43,492 bases of DNA from Aminobacter sp. AP02 (lineage in GTDB: Bacteria > Pseudomonadota > Alphaproteobacteria > Rhizobiales > Rhizobiaceae). The position numbers and the translations under genes are program-made. The notes below the pieces were generated by a model. It saw nothing but the letters and a program-made list of their open reading frames with translations. It was not told where the DNA came from and did not search any database. The stretch is taken from positions 1-43,492 of the forward strand of contig NZ_QGGX01000028.1 of assembly GCF_003148805.1 (NCBI RefSeq). Direction: 5' to 3'. Every line of letters starts with the position of its first letter. Positions within the stretch are counted from its first letter, which is position 1. Below are positions 26,111 through 34,295 of the stretch, piece after piece.

Positions 26111-26989
26111 TTACTCAAAAGCGAAAAGGGTTTGCGGGTTGTCGACAAGTATTGCCTTGCGGTCATCCGCATCGGGTGCCCAGTCGACAAGCAGGTTCAG
26201 CAGTTCACCCGTGTCGCGGCCGGAATGGGGAATATGCGGCCAGTCGGACCCCCAGATCGCCCGGCGCGGGTTCTGCGCTACGATGGCCCTGGCCACGTCC
26301 GCCACCGCCTCGTACCCCTTGTCCTTGGCGATGCGGTACGGTCCGCTCAGCTTCAGATAGCACTGGCCCTCGGTCATCAGAGCCAACAGTCGCTTGAAGT
26401 CGGCCTGCGTCAGCCCATCGGAGGCCAGCATATAGCCCATGTGGTCGATGACATAAGGTGTCTCCACGCCGTGAAGGAAATCGACGAGGTCGCGCACTAC
26501 ATAGCCGGGCGCATAGAACTGCAGGTGCCAGCCGAGCGCATCGACCATCTTCGCCATCCTGGCGATGTAGCTCTTGATGTCCTCGATCGGCTGCTGGGCG
26601 CGCTTGAACAGGTCGAGGCGGATGCCCCTGATGCCGGCCTCGTGGAAACCCTCCAATTCGGAGTGGCTGACATCGTCCTCGACCATGACCAGACCGCGTG
26701 CAGCATTGCCGGCCTTGGCCAGCGCGTCGAGCAGGCACGAGTTGTCGGCTCCGTAGAAGCTTGGCTGGACAATAACGAAGCGTTCGATGCCGAGAACGCG
26801 CATCAGCCCCTGGAAGTGATCAAGCTTGCCGTCGGGCAGCGTGTAGTGAGGCATGGGAACATGCGGATAACGGTCTTCGGGACCGAACACATGCATATGC
26901 GCATCGCAAGCACCTGATGGTAGCTCGAAATTCGGCAGCGTCAGCCCTTCCAGCGGTAGCATGGGTTCGGATTTAAGGGGTGCATTCAT
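26111..26989 (-). CDS. LigI-like amidohydrolase (2-pyrone-4,6-dicarboxylate hydrolase family)
   Basis: A 292-residue TIM-barrel amidohydrolase of the cog3618 type. The metal/catalytic signature CDAHMHVFGP (His31, His33) follows a short N-terminal arm. Further landmarks are FVIVQPSFYGADNSCLLDAL, YVIDHMGYM with the conserved His, and WGSDWPHIPH with catalytic Asp249. LigI opens the lactone ring of 2-pyrone-4,6-dicarboxylate in lignin-derived aromatic catabolism; relatives hydrolyse other sugar or dicarboxylate lactones. Here it is expressed between an aldolase and a transporter, so a lactone hydrolysis step on the imported compound is plausible; the substrate itself is not fixed. Confidence 0.87.
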   Translation of the reverse strand: MNAPLKSEPMLPLEGLTLPNFELPSGACDAHMHVFGPEDRYPHVPMPHYTLPDGKLDHFQGLMRVLGIERFVIVQPSFYGADNSCLLDALAKAGNAARGLVMVEDDVSHSELEGFHEAGIRGIRLDLFKRAQQPIEDIKSYIARMAKMVDALGWHLQFYAPGYVVRDLVDFLHGVETPYVIDHMGYMLASDGLTQADFKRLLALMTEGQCYLKLSGPYRIAKDKGYEAVADVARAIVAQNPRRAIWGSDWPHIPHSGRDTGELLNLLVDWAPDADDRKAILVDNPQTLFAFE

Positions 26990-27017
26990 GTAGGCATTCC
27001 ATCTTCCAAAAAAGCGT

Positions 27018-27821
27018 TCAGGCCCGGGCGAACGTGCGCCACTTCTCCAGCCGCTGGCTCAGCGCCTCGACAAAGAGATCGGTGTCGATCGCCGTGAAGA
27101 CGAAGGGCGCAGCTCCCATCTCAACAAGTGACGCGTAGTGCTCGGGTCCTGCCAGGCCGCCGATGACCGCGACCTTTCCGTGACGGTGGGCGGCCGCGAT
27201 CACTTGTCTGCAAAGCTCGGCGACGGCTGGATGCTGCACTTCGCCCAACAGGCCCATGCCTGCCGAAAGATCGTTCAGCCCGAGACCGACGACATCGACG
27301 CCTTCGACTGCTGCGATCGCATCGGCATTGGCGACAGCCTCCGGCGTTTCGAGCAGCACCTGCATGATGACGCGGCCGTTGGCCAAAGCGACACGCTCGG
27401 CACCGGGTATCCGACGGAAGCCGAAGGTCGAAGTCAGTGCATTGTGGGAACGCCCGCCAGCGGGCGGATAGCGGCAATAGGATGCAGCTTCGCGGGCATC
27501 GGCTGCCGTGACGATATGGGGGATGATCAGGCCGGACGCGCCGCCATCGAGAACACGTCCGATAACGCCGAGGTCACCTTCGGGAATTCGAACCCATGCC
27601 CCCAGCCCGAGGTCGCCGGCCAAGGCGCACATCTGGGCTGCGGTATCCAGCGCGATGGTGGAATGCTCGAGATCGACCCAGATCAGATCGTAGCCGGCAC
27701 TTGCCGCCATCCGGACGAAATCGACATTGCGTGCGCTGCGAATGCCCAAGGAGTGGCACGCAACGCCGGCACGCAACCGGTCGAGGATCGAGGTCCTCTC
27801 TTTCGGGACAACAGGCAGCAT
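27018..27821 (-). CDS. HpcH/HpaI family aldolase
   Basis: This class II pyruvate aldolase (267 residues) cleaves 4-hydroxy-2-oxo acids to pyruvate and an aldehyde. Family landmarks are AASAGYDLIWVDLEHSTIAL, the DGGASGLIIPHI strand, CRYPPAGGRSHN, and the metal site with Glu in VLLETPEAV and Asp in GLGLNDLSAGMG. ATG 27821 was chosen because GGGAGGA lies seven bases upstream; the frame is open to 27854. It is the first gene of the operon aldolase-amidohydrolase-ATPase-permeases-binding protein. Its predicted substrate is just what the hydratase at 15356 would make, although the two genes are 11 kb apart. Confidence 0.92.
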   Translation of the reverse strand: MLPVVPKERTSILDRLRAGVACHSLGIRSARNVDFVRMAASAGYDLIWVDLEHSTIALDTAAQMCALAGDLGLGAWVRIPEGDLGVIGRVLDGGASGLIIPHIVTAADAREAASYCRYPPAGGRSHNALTSTFGFRRIPGAERVALANGRVIMQVLLETPEAVANADAIAAVEGVDVVGLGLNDLSAGMGLLGEVQHPAVAELCRQVIAAAHRHGKVAVIGGLAGPEHYASLVEMGAAPFVFTAIDTDLFVEALSQRLEKWRTFARA

Positions 27822-27854
27822 CAATTTCCTCCCGGGCGAAGTCGCTGGAACCAC

Positions 27855-28088
27855 GCCACGGATCGGATGCTAATGCGGTCGTTTGATTACCTCCAATTCA
27901 ATCGCTGGGCGTATTGATTGGCAAAGCAGAACAATCTCAATGCCTAGAATTTGTCCGCGCAGTAGCAGCACCAGCAAAACGCTTGCCGCTCGATTGATCT
28001 ACGCTGCCAATCAAAATCGCAGCCGGATCGAATTGGCGTAGATCATGCGGCTCTGGCATGCTGGACGGCAGAATGTTTCGGAGGAACC
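27855..28088. promoter_or_regulatory. Divergent control region with inverted repeat
   Basis: This 234-base gap must drive both the catabolic/transport operon leftward and the EAR-repeat gene rightward. It contains GATCTACGC (27996-28004) mirrored by GCGTAGATC (28036-28044); the mirror extends imperfectly into GCCAAT/ATTGGC. The word TTGATTGGC occurs on the plus strand at 27915-27923 and, inverted, in GCCAATCAA (28006-28014). These look like operator sites of a dimeric regulator. The ribosome-binding site GGAGG lies seven bases before ATG 28089. Confidence 0.5.
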
Positions 28089-29192
28089 ATGCTTGCTCGG
28101 CAGACTACGACGCTCCTGCGCCAGATTGGCACGCTGCCGACATCAGGCGCACGCGCGGCGGAAATCTTCCGTCTAGATGGCCAAACCTTCCTGGCTGTCC
28201 CGCAACTCGCCTATGATCTTCCCGGCGCACCCGCGCATATGAATGGCGGTGACAGCGACACGGATCTTCTGATTTTCCGTTGGGACGAGAACACCTTCGC
28301 CGAACACTCTCGCCTGCCTGTGCCGGGCGGCGAAGACGCGGAATTCTTCACAATAGACGGCGTGCACTATCTGGCCACGGCCTGCGCCCGCAAAGGCAAG
28401 GGACCGTATGATCCCAACATCGCCTCGACCATCTTCCGTTGGGACGGCACCGTCTGGTCCTCTTTCCAGGTGATCCCGGGCTTCTTCGCCAAGCAGTTTC
28501 GGCATTTTTCTATCGGCAGCCGCCATTTTCTCGCGCTGGCGCTCGGTGTTTCCGTCGAAGGTGCGGTGGCCACCAATCCTCGGAATTCCTGCATCCTTGA
28601 ATGGACGGGGACTGGTTTCGAACTGCTCCAAACGCTTGAAGGCCCCTGGGGCTACAATTGGTGTCACTTCACGGTCGATGATCAGCATTTTCTCGGCTAT
28701 GCCGACCATGTCGAGCCGTCGCGTATCCTGAGATGGGACGGAAAACGATTCGAACCCTTCCAGACCCTCGACGGCAGCACAGGTCGTGCATTCCTGGCCA
28801 TGCATGTGGCTGGAGAATTCCAGCTCGCCTTCGCCACCATCGCCGGCGACACCACCGTGCTGAAATGGAATGGCAACGCCTTCGAGCTCTTCCAGACATT
28901 GAGCGGTCCAGGCGGTCGCGAGTTCGCGACCGTGACTCGTGACGGCCGACACTATCTTGTCCAGATCAACTTCATCGAAGGCTCTCCCAAGGCGCCGAAG
29001 ACCGATCTTGTCTCTTTCATCCACGTGTGGGACGGCAGCCAGTGGCAAAAGGTTTTCGAATTCGAGACCTTCGGCGCCACCGACGCAGCCTTCTTCAGCG
29101 ATGCCGGCAAGACCTATCTTGTCGTCGCCAACGGCCTCACGCCTGAAGTCAAGTTCCGGCAAGACAGCGCCGTCTTCGAGTTCCTCGGCTGA
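28089..29192 (+). CDS. EAR/EPTP-repeat seven-bladed beta-propeller protein
   Basis: The 367 residues form seven tandem ~45-50-residue repeats, each with the pattern F-x(n)-hFLAhA...S-hhh+W-xG-x-F-x-hhQ. Examples are FRHFSIGSRHFLALAL with CILEWTGTGFELLQTL, and CHFTVDDQHFLGYADH with RILRWDGKRFEPFQTL. This is the EAR (EPTP, PF03736) repeat best known from the human LGI1 epilepsy protein, predicted to fold as a seven-bladed propeller. There is no signal peptide or membrane helix, so it is probably cytoplasmic. Its role in bacteria is unknown; such propellers usually bind proteins or ligands. It is followed 14 bases later by an unfamiliar 390-residue gene and shares its control region with the aldolase operon. 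Confidence 0.85.
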   Translation: MLARQTTTLLRQIGTLPTSGARAAEIFRLDGQTFLAVPQLAYDLPGAPAHMNGGDSDTDLLIFRWDENTFAEHSRLPVPGGEDAEFFTIDGVHYLATACARKGKGPYDPNIASTIFRWDGTVWSSFQVIPGFFAKQFRHFSIGSRHFLALALGVSVEGAVATNPRNSCILEWTGTGFELLQTLEGPWGYNWCHFTVDDQHFLGYADHVEPSRILRWDGKRFEPFQTLDGSTGRAFLAMHVAGEFQLAFATIAGDTTVLKWNGNAFELFQTLSGPGGREFATVTRDGRHYLVQINFIEGSPKAPKTDLVSFIHVWDGSQWQKVFEFETFGATDAAFFSDAGKTYLVVANGLTPEVKFRQDSAVFEFLG

Positions 29193-29206
29193 TCACGCAG
29201 GCACCC

Positions 29207-30379
29207 ATGAGCTACACACCCAATCCCGAATTCCTGAAACTCTATGATGCCTATACAGGCCCCCAAAGCATGGCCGCCGAACTCGGCGCAAGGCGTGCCA
29301 AATCCGCTACCGACAGGCCGTTGCTCGTATCGACCGGGTCCGACCTGGTGCTCTTCCCCGGTGGCGGCGCGGCCCCAATCGTCGAGAGTTTTCGCCTGAG
29401 CACGCGAGGCTTCAAGGAACTTACGTCAGTTTCGCATCTCGGCACGGCCGCTGCCTGGCTCGCAGAAATGAACGAAAGCGGCGATGGCGACTGGCGCAGT
29501 TGGGCCGACAAGATCATCACGCAATGCCAGGCGGTTCGTTCGGTCAACGGGGATGTCTATTGGAGCGACGTGGCCCGGGTCGCGGCCTGGCGAGGCATGG
29601 AAGCAAAGATCGCCGATCTGGTCGACTATGCCTGCCGGGTGACAGAGGCACTGCTTGCAGATGTTCTGCAGCGCCCCGAGCGCATGACCTATGCCCATCT
29701 TCGCAAGCACTATCTCGAGCCGATCGAAACGCGGACCATCCCGGTCCCCTTCAACGATGTCATGGTCGCAACATTCGCGCTGACCTTCCTTGACATCGCC
29801 CATCGCACGCTCTCCTGGGTGCGCGCGCAGGACCTCGAATGGTCCGAACTGATGGTGATGATCTGCGGCAGTTCTGGCCGCCCCACCGCCGGCCTGACAT
29901 GGGCGACGAACAGCACCTGCCACATCCTTTGGCGTGCGTCGGGCGAGCGTTTCCAGCCGGAGAATATGCTGATTGCTCCGCACGCACCGGGACTGACGCT
30001 CGATATGATCAACAATGGCGCTGATCTCGCTGAGTTGGAGGCACGCTACCGCACCATGTGGACCCGTACCCGCATCACCGCCGAGATCGGCGGCAAGATG
30101 TTCGAGGGCTTCCCAGGTTTCGTGCCGGAGATTCAGGCAGCTCCGATCATGACCACGGAGACAAGGACACTGAGCGAGATGCCGCGACTGCGTTATCCCG
30201 ACGACCGACTGACGGCGATCGCCAGGCTGAGGCTGGTCATGGAAGACCCGCGCCAGCTTCTATCCAATTCGGTGTCGGAGTTCATCATTGATGAGCTTTG
30301 CGACAAGAATCTCGACCCGGCAGCCGTGGTCATTCCGGGCTTCACCAACGTCTCATATCCCGAGCGAGGCAAGCAGTAG
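29207..30379 (+). CDS. Conserved protein of unknown function, partner of the EAR protein
   Basis: The product (390 residues, start MSYTPNPEFLKLYDAYTGPQ) is soluble, Trp- and Met-rich, with no signal peptide. Visible stretches that look conserved are PLLVSTGSDLVLFPGGGAAP, STRGFKELTSVSHLGTAAAW, TIPVPFNDVMVATFALTFLD and GSSGRPTAGLTWATNSTCH. It may belong to a DUF5624-like group, recalled without certainty; no catalytic motif is obvious. It is co-transcribed with the EAR propeller (14-base gap) and lies in a catabolic island, so a shared function, perhaps an enzyme with its propeller partner, is a reasonable guess only. A His in SVSHLG and the Cys in NSTCH could be functional. Confidence 0.75.
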   Translation: MSYTPNPEFLKLYDAYTGPQSMAAELGARRAKSATDRPLLVSTGSDLVLFPGGGAAPIVESFRLSTRGFKELTSVSHLGTAAAWLAEMNESGDGDWRSWADKIITQCQAVRSVNGDVYWSDVARVAAWRGMEAKIADLVDYACRVTEALLADVLQRPERMTYAHLRKHYLEPIETRTIPVPFNDVMVATFALTFLDIAHRTLSWVRAQDLEWSELMVMICGSSGRPTAGLTWATNSTCHILWRASGERFQPENMLIAPHAPGLTLDMINNGADLAELEARYRTMWTRTRITAEIGGKMFEGFPGFVPEIQAAPIMTTETRTLSEMPRLRYPDDRLTAIARLRLVMEDPRQLLSNSVSEFIIDELCDKNLDPAAVVIPGFTNVSYPERGKQ

Positions 30380-30436
30380 CAAAAGGTGACGGCGGAAAAG
30401 AACGGCTCGCCGCCGCCCTCCTCCGCCGGAAAGAAC

Positions 30437-30880
30437 TTAGATTTGCTTGTTCAGGCGCGCATCAACGGAAACGGGGCCGCCGCCATGGGCGATGAAATAG
30501 ACGAGGACCGCGAACCAGAGAATGGACTTCTCCGCGCCTGCGAATCCCTGGTCCACGGTGATCCAATGGAACCAGATGGTGACAAGCAGAATGACGCTAG
30601 TGGCAAATGCCGCAGGACGGGTCAGCAGGCCGAGAACCAGCAGGATACCGCCCGTGAACTCGGTCACCGAAAGCAGAGCCGACCAGAGAGGAGCCGGATA
30701 GAAACCAAGCATGCCGACCAGATCCGACGAGCCGAACGGATCGACGATCTTCTGCGACCCATGTGCCACGAGCAGCCCACCAGTCACCAGGCGAAGCATC
30801 GTCTCACTCGCTATCCTGGTCCTGGCGTAAACGGGAGCAAGCGCTGGGAAAACAAGATTAGCTGCAACAGTTCCATTCAT
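30437..30880 (-). CDS. DoxX family membrane protein
   Basis: A 147-residue membrane protein with four hydrophobic helices (MLRLVTGGLLVAHGSQKI, SVTEFTGGILLVLGLL, FATSVILLVTIWFHWI, ILWFAVLVYFIAHGGG). The layout is that of DoxX/DoxD-like small membrane proteins (RLVTGGLLVAHGSQKI, FTGGILLVLGLLTRPAA). Family members are tied to thiosulfate oxidation in archaea and to redox stress or transport elsewhere; the role here is unknown. Met at 30880 has GGAG eight bases upstream and begins at a natural boundary, while the frame is open to 31015 through non-coding-like sequence. It converges with the 390-residue gene and diverges from araC. Confidence 0.88.
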   Translation of the reverse strand: MNGTVAANLVFPALAPVYARTRIASETMLRLVTGGLLVAHGSQKIVDPFGSSDLVGMLGFYPAPLWSALLSVTEFTGGILLVLGLLTRPAAFATSVILLVTIWFHWITVDQGFAGAEKSILWFAVLVYFIAHGGGPVSVDARLNKQI

Positions 30881-31200
30881 CTTTCGGACTCCTGACGCCG
30901 TTTCAAGTTCAGTTGACATCAATTCAAAGCATATGGGCGTAGGAGAAAAATATTCGGGGCGCGCGTTGAGGTCCAATTTCAATCCCCAAGTCAATTGATG
31001 GTCAAAACCAATCAATCCAGGAATGGCGGCAATGGATCATCCAGGGACGAACGACAGCTTGAATACACATTTACATGCCGGCGCACGGCGCAATTCAACG
31101 CCTACCCACACCGTGTGCGGGCACGCTCCATCGGCATGCAGCTTCCTGCAGCAAACCGTAGCTGCTACTGTTTTACATCATCGCAAGGGGTGAGCAGCCG
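30881..31200. promoter_or_regulatory. Divergent doxX-araC control region
   Basis: No gene lies in these 320 bases. On the minus strand GATTGATTGGTTTTGACC is found at about 31000-31017; it shares TTGATTGG with the control region at 27855-28088. A small palindrome CACACCGTGTG lies near 31108-31118. GGGG at about 31187-31190 may serve as the ribosome-binding site of araC. Confidence 0.4.
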
Positions 31201-32118
31201 ATGCCCCGACCTGAGCCGGCACCCACAGTAAACCCCGTCGCAGCTGCGGTCGGTCTCCCCGACGCGCCCGTTCTGATCACACGCGTGGCACGAGGAACGG
31301 GCATGGCCTTCCTCGAACTCAACTGCCAGCGCCGCAATGCCGGGGTCACCCAGCCTGTGCGCGAGGACGCGTTCCTGATTGCGCTGCAACTCCGAGGCGC
31401 CAATGACTTCGACCTCTATGCCGATGGCCGCGCGGTGCCGCCCAGGGATTTCGACGCAGGTGCCGTTGCCATTTTTGACCTCAGGATGAACCTGACCACC
31501 GACCTCCGGGATCCCTTTCACGCCGTCAACTTCTACATCCCGCACCGGGCACTGTTGGCTTTGGGTGACGACGGGGATGTCCCCCGACACATACAGGAGC
31601 TTCGCCACACAGTGGGCAGCACCGTCTATGACCCTGTTGTCCGCGATCTGCTTCTCGCCATGCGCCCGGCTCTCGCAAATCCAAGAGCCGCATCGGAACT
31701 GTTCATCGACTATCTCGCGCTGGCTCTCTCGATCCATCTTGCCGGCTCCTATGGCAACGTGGCGCAGCTGCCGCGGCAATGGGGCGGCGGCCTCGCGCCT
31801 TGGCAGGAACGTCGTGCCAAGGAGTTGATCGAGGCCAACCTCGATGGCAGTCTCACGCTCGAGACACTCGCTCTGTCTTGCAGCCTGTCGAAACGGCATT
31901 TCACCCGTGCCTTTCGGCAGTCGACCGGAATGGCCCCGCATCAATGGCTTCAGCACCGACGGATCGACAGGGCGATGCAGTTGCTGGCGAAAACCGCCAT
32001 CCCGCTCAGCGACATTGCCTTCGAATGCGGATTCGCCGACCAGAGCCATTTCACCAGGGCTTTTTCGCGCATAGCGGGCGTAACGCCAAACGCGTGGCGG
32101 CGAACAAAGCTCACCTAG
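31201..32118 (+). CDS. AraC-family transcriptional regulator
   Basis: A 305-residue regulator. The N-terminal ~190 residues form a cupin-like sensing domain (DAFLIALQLRGANDFDLYAD, DAGAVAIFDLRMN). The C-terminal two helix-turn-helix motifs are SLTLETLALSCSLSKRHFTR and IPLSDIAFECGFADQSHFTR, followed by the family ending ITGVTPNAWRR-like IAGVTPNAWRR. It is oriented away from doxX and towards the alpha/beta hydrolase 97 bases downstream, so it probably controls one or both. The N-terminal type (AraC-binding-like) suggests a small-molecule signal. Confidence 0.93.
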   Translation: MPRPEPAPTVNPVAAAVGLPDAPVLITRVARGTGMAFLELNCQRRNAGVTQPVREDAFLIALQLRGANDFDLYADGRAVPPRDFDAGAVAIFDLRMNLTTDLRDPFHAVNFYIPHRALLALGDDGDVPRHIQELRHTVGSTVYDPVVRDLLLAMRPALANPRAASELFIDYLALALSIHLAGSYGNVAQLPRQWGGGLAPWQERRAKELIEANLDGSLTLETLALSCSLSKRHFTRAFRQSTGMAPHQWLQHRRIDRAMQLLAKTAIPLSDIAFECGFADQSHFTRAFSRIAGVTPNAWRRTKLT

Positions 32119-32215
32119 TTTGGCCTGAACCTTCCACGTTTGGCCCTTTCGTTCAGGACCACGGCCATCGGCATTCATAACATCCGGTGGTCAAGGTTCT
32201 GAAAGGAGAACTCAG

Positions 32216-32986
32216 ATGTCCAATGTGTTTACTTTGCTTGCCGCGGCCTCAGCCCTCGCTCTGGGAGTAGGAGTAACGGCCGCCCGGGCCCAATCGGCCG
32301 ACGTGAAGTCGGTTGTTCTCGTTCATGGTGGCTTCGTCGACGGCTCCGGGTGGCAGGGTGTCTACGACATCCTGAAGAAGGACGGCTACGACGTGACGAT
32401 CGTCCAGAATCCGACGACGTCACTGGCAGACGACGTGGCCGTCACCAAACGCGCCATCGCCGCAGCGCCGGGTCAGGTGGTGTTGGTCGGCCACTCCTAC
32501 GGCGGTGTCGTCGTGTCGGAGGCCGGCACCGACCCGAAGGTTGCGGCCGTCGTATACATCGCCGCATTCGCACCCGACAGTGGCGAGTCCGTCTCGAGCC
32601 TTATCGCCAACCCCGCCCCCGGAGCGCCAGTGCCGCCAATCCTGCCTCCGGTCGAGGGCTTCCTGTTCCTCGACAAGGCCAAGTTTGCCGCTTCGTTCGC
32701 GGCCGACGTTAAGCCCGAGCTGGCGACATTCATGGCGAACTCGCAGGTTCCTTGGGGGTTAGCCGCCCTCGACGGCAAGGTAACGGCTCCCGCCTGGAAG
32801 GCAAAGCCGACCTGGTATCTGGTCGCAACCGAGGACAAGATGATCCCACCTGAAGCTCAGCGGGCTATGTCCAAGCGCGCGGGCTCGACGGTCGTCGAAG
32901 CGAAGGGCAGCCACGCGATCTACGTCTCTGACCCGCAAGCCGTGGCCAAGCTGGTCGAGAGCGCTGCCAAGGGCGCGGCACACTAA
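32216..32986 (+). CDS. Secreted alpha/beta hydrolase
   Basis: A 256-residue esterase-like enzyme with a Sec signal peptide (LLAAASALALGVGVTAARAQ, cleavage likely after ARA). The fold landmarks are VVLVHGGFVDGSGWQGVYD (oxyanion loop), the nucleophile elbow GHSYGG with catalytic Ser, a late Asp in WYLVATEDKMIPPEAQRAM, and the closing His in KGSHAIYVSDPQAVAKLVE. Together they make a complete Ser-Asp-His triad. It resembles the salicylate-esterase-like/MhpC-type periplasmic hydrolases common in Rhizobiales. It could release an acid from an ester in the periplasm. AAAGGAG lies about ten bases before the start. Confidence 0.93.
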   Translation: MSNVFTLLAAASALALGVGVTAARAQSADVKSVVLVHGGFVDGSGWQGVYDILKKDGYDVTIVQNPTTSLADDVAVTKRAIAAAPGQVVLVGHSYGGVVVSEAGTDPKVAAVVYIAAFAPDSGESVSSLIANPAPGAPVPPILPPVEGFLFLDKAKFAASFAADVKPELATFMANSQVPWGLAALDGKVTAPAWKAKPTWYLVATEDKMIPPEAQRAMSKRAGSTVVEAKGSHAIYVSDPQAVAKLVESAAKGAAH

Positions 32987-33001
32987 CTCACACCATTCCC
33001 T

Positions 33002-33032
33002 GGAAGCGGGAATGCCTGAGGCTCCCGCTTCC
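33002..33032. terminator. Bidirectional terminator between hydrolase and pcaF
   Basis: A perfect 10-bp inverted repeat, GGAAGCGGGA (33002-33011) and TCCCGCTTCC (33023-33032), with an 11-base loop and TTTG behind it, lies between the convergent hydrolase and pcaF genes. Confidence 0.75.
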
Positions 33033-33082
33033 TTTGAGAGCCATGCTGCAAATTCCCCAACACGCCTATGTGCGCTAACTTT

Positions 33083-34287
33083 TTAGACCCGCTCCAACGC
33101 CACCGCAATTCCCTGGCCGACACCGATACACGTGGTAGAGAGCGAACGCCTACCGCCGGCAAGCTTCAGCTCCAATGCCGCCGTGCCGGTGATGCGAGCA
33201 CCCGACATGCCGAGCGGGTGGCCTAGGGTGATCGCGCCGCCGTTCCGGTTGACGTTTTCCGCGTCGTCAGCGATGCCAAGTTCGCGGAGTGTCGCGAGAC
33301 CTTGCGAAGCGAAGGCCTCGTTGATTTCGATCACGTCAAAATCGGATGGCATCAAACCGAGACGACTGCAGAGGCGCTGCGTGGCGTAGACCGGACCAAT
33401 GCCCATGATGCGCGGTGGCACGCCGGCCACGGTACCGCCGAGGACGCTAGCGAGCGGGGTCATGCCGTGCTTTTCCACTGCCGTTTCCGAGGCGATGACC
33501 AATGCCGCGGCGCCGTCATTTACGCCGGACGCGTTGCCGGCGGTCACCGTGCCACCCTCGTTTCGAAACGGAGTTGGCAGTCTTGCCAGCGCTTCCAGCG
33601 TAACGGCACGTGGGTGCTCGTCCTTCTCACCACGAGAGGATCTCCTTTCTTCTGGGAAATGGTAACAGGCGAAATCTCTTTCGCGAGCCGCCCGTTCTCT
33701 TGTGCTGCTGCGGCCTTCGCTTGTGAGCGTACCGCGAAGGCGTCCTGGTCCGCACGGGACACCTTGAAATCCGCCGCGACATTCTCGCCTGTCTCCGGCA
33801 TGGAATCGACGCCGTACTTTCTCTTCATTATGGGATTGATGAAGCGCCAACCAATAGTCGTGTCGTAGATTTCCGCGTTCCTTGAAAAGGCCAGCTCGGC
33901 CTTGGGTAGTACAAAGGGTGCGCGGCTCATGCTTTCAACGCCGCCGGCGACAACAAGATCGGCTTCGCCGGCAATTATGGCGTGGGAAGCGGTGATGACA
34001 GCGTCCATGCCGGAGCCACATAACCGATTGAGCGTCACACCGGGGACGCTGACCGGAAAGCCGGCAAGCAGCGCTGACATACGGGCGACATTGCGGTTAT
34101 CTTCGCCTGCTTGGTTGGCGCAACCGAAGAAGACATCGTCGACCGCCTCCCAGTCAATGCCGGCATTCCGCGCCATTAGCGCCTTCAGCGGAATTGCGCC
34201 GAGGTCGTCGGCGCGGACGGACGATAGTGCACCGCCGAAGCGGCCAATGGGCGTGCGGACATAGTCGCAAATATAGGCTTCGGTCAT
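33083..34287 (-). pseudogene. pcaF: 3-oxoadipyl-CoA thiolase, one frameshift
   Basis: PcaF cleaves 3-oxoadipyl-CoA to succinyl-CoA and acetyl-CoA, the last step of the 3-oxoadipate pathway. The first frame from ATG 34287 (MTEAYICDYVRTPIGRFGGA) contains the nucleophile site LNRLCGSGMDAV and runs to KKGDPLVV. The second frame resumes with DEHPRAVTLEALARLPTPFR and includes EINEAFASQG, GGAITLGHPLG and the second Cys in CIGVGQG, ending at 33083. The break lies near 33624-33632; one G added to the minus-strand GTGGTGAGAAGG would restore VVEKDEHPRAV. Repaired length is about 400 residues, normal. pcaF starts eight bases after the pcaJ stop. It is a pseudogene unless the base is a sequencing error. 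Confidence 0.88.
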
Positions 34288-34295
34288 AGTTTCGC

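Noticed and set aside
29207-30379. Naming the 390-residue protein DUF5624
   Set aside because: The resemblance is only from memory and no diagnostic motif could be verified, so it is left as unknown.
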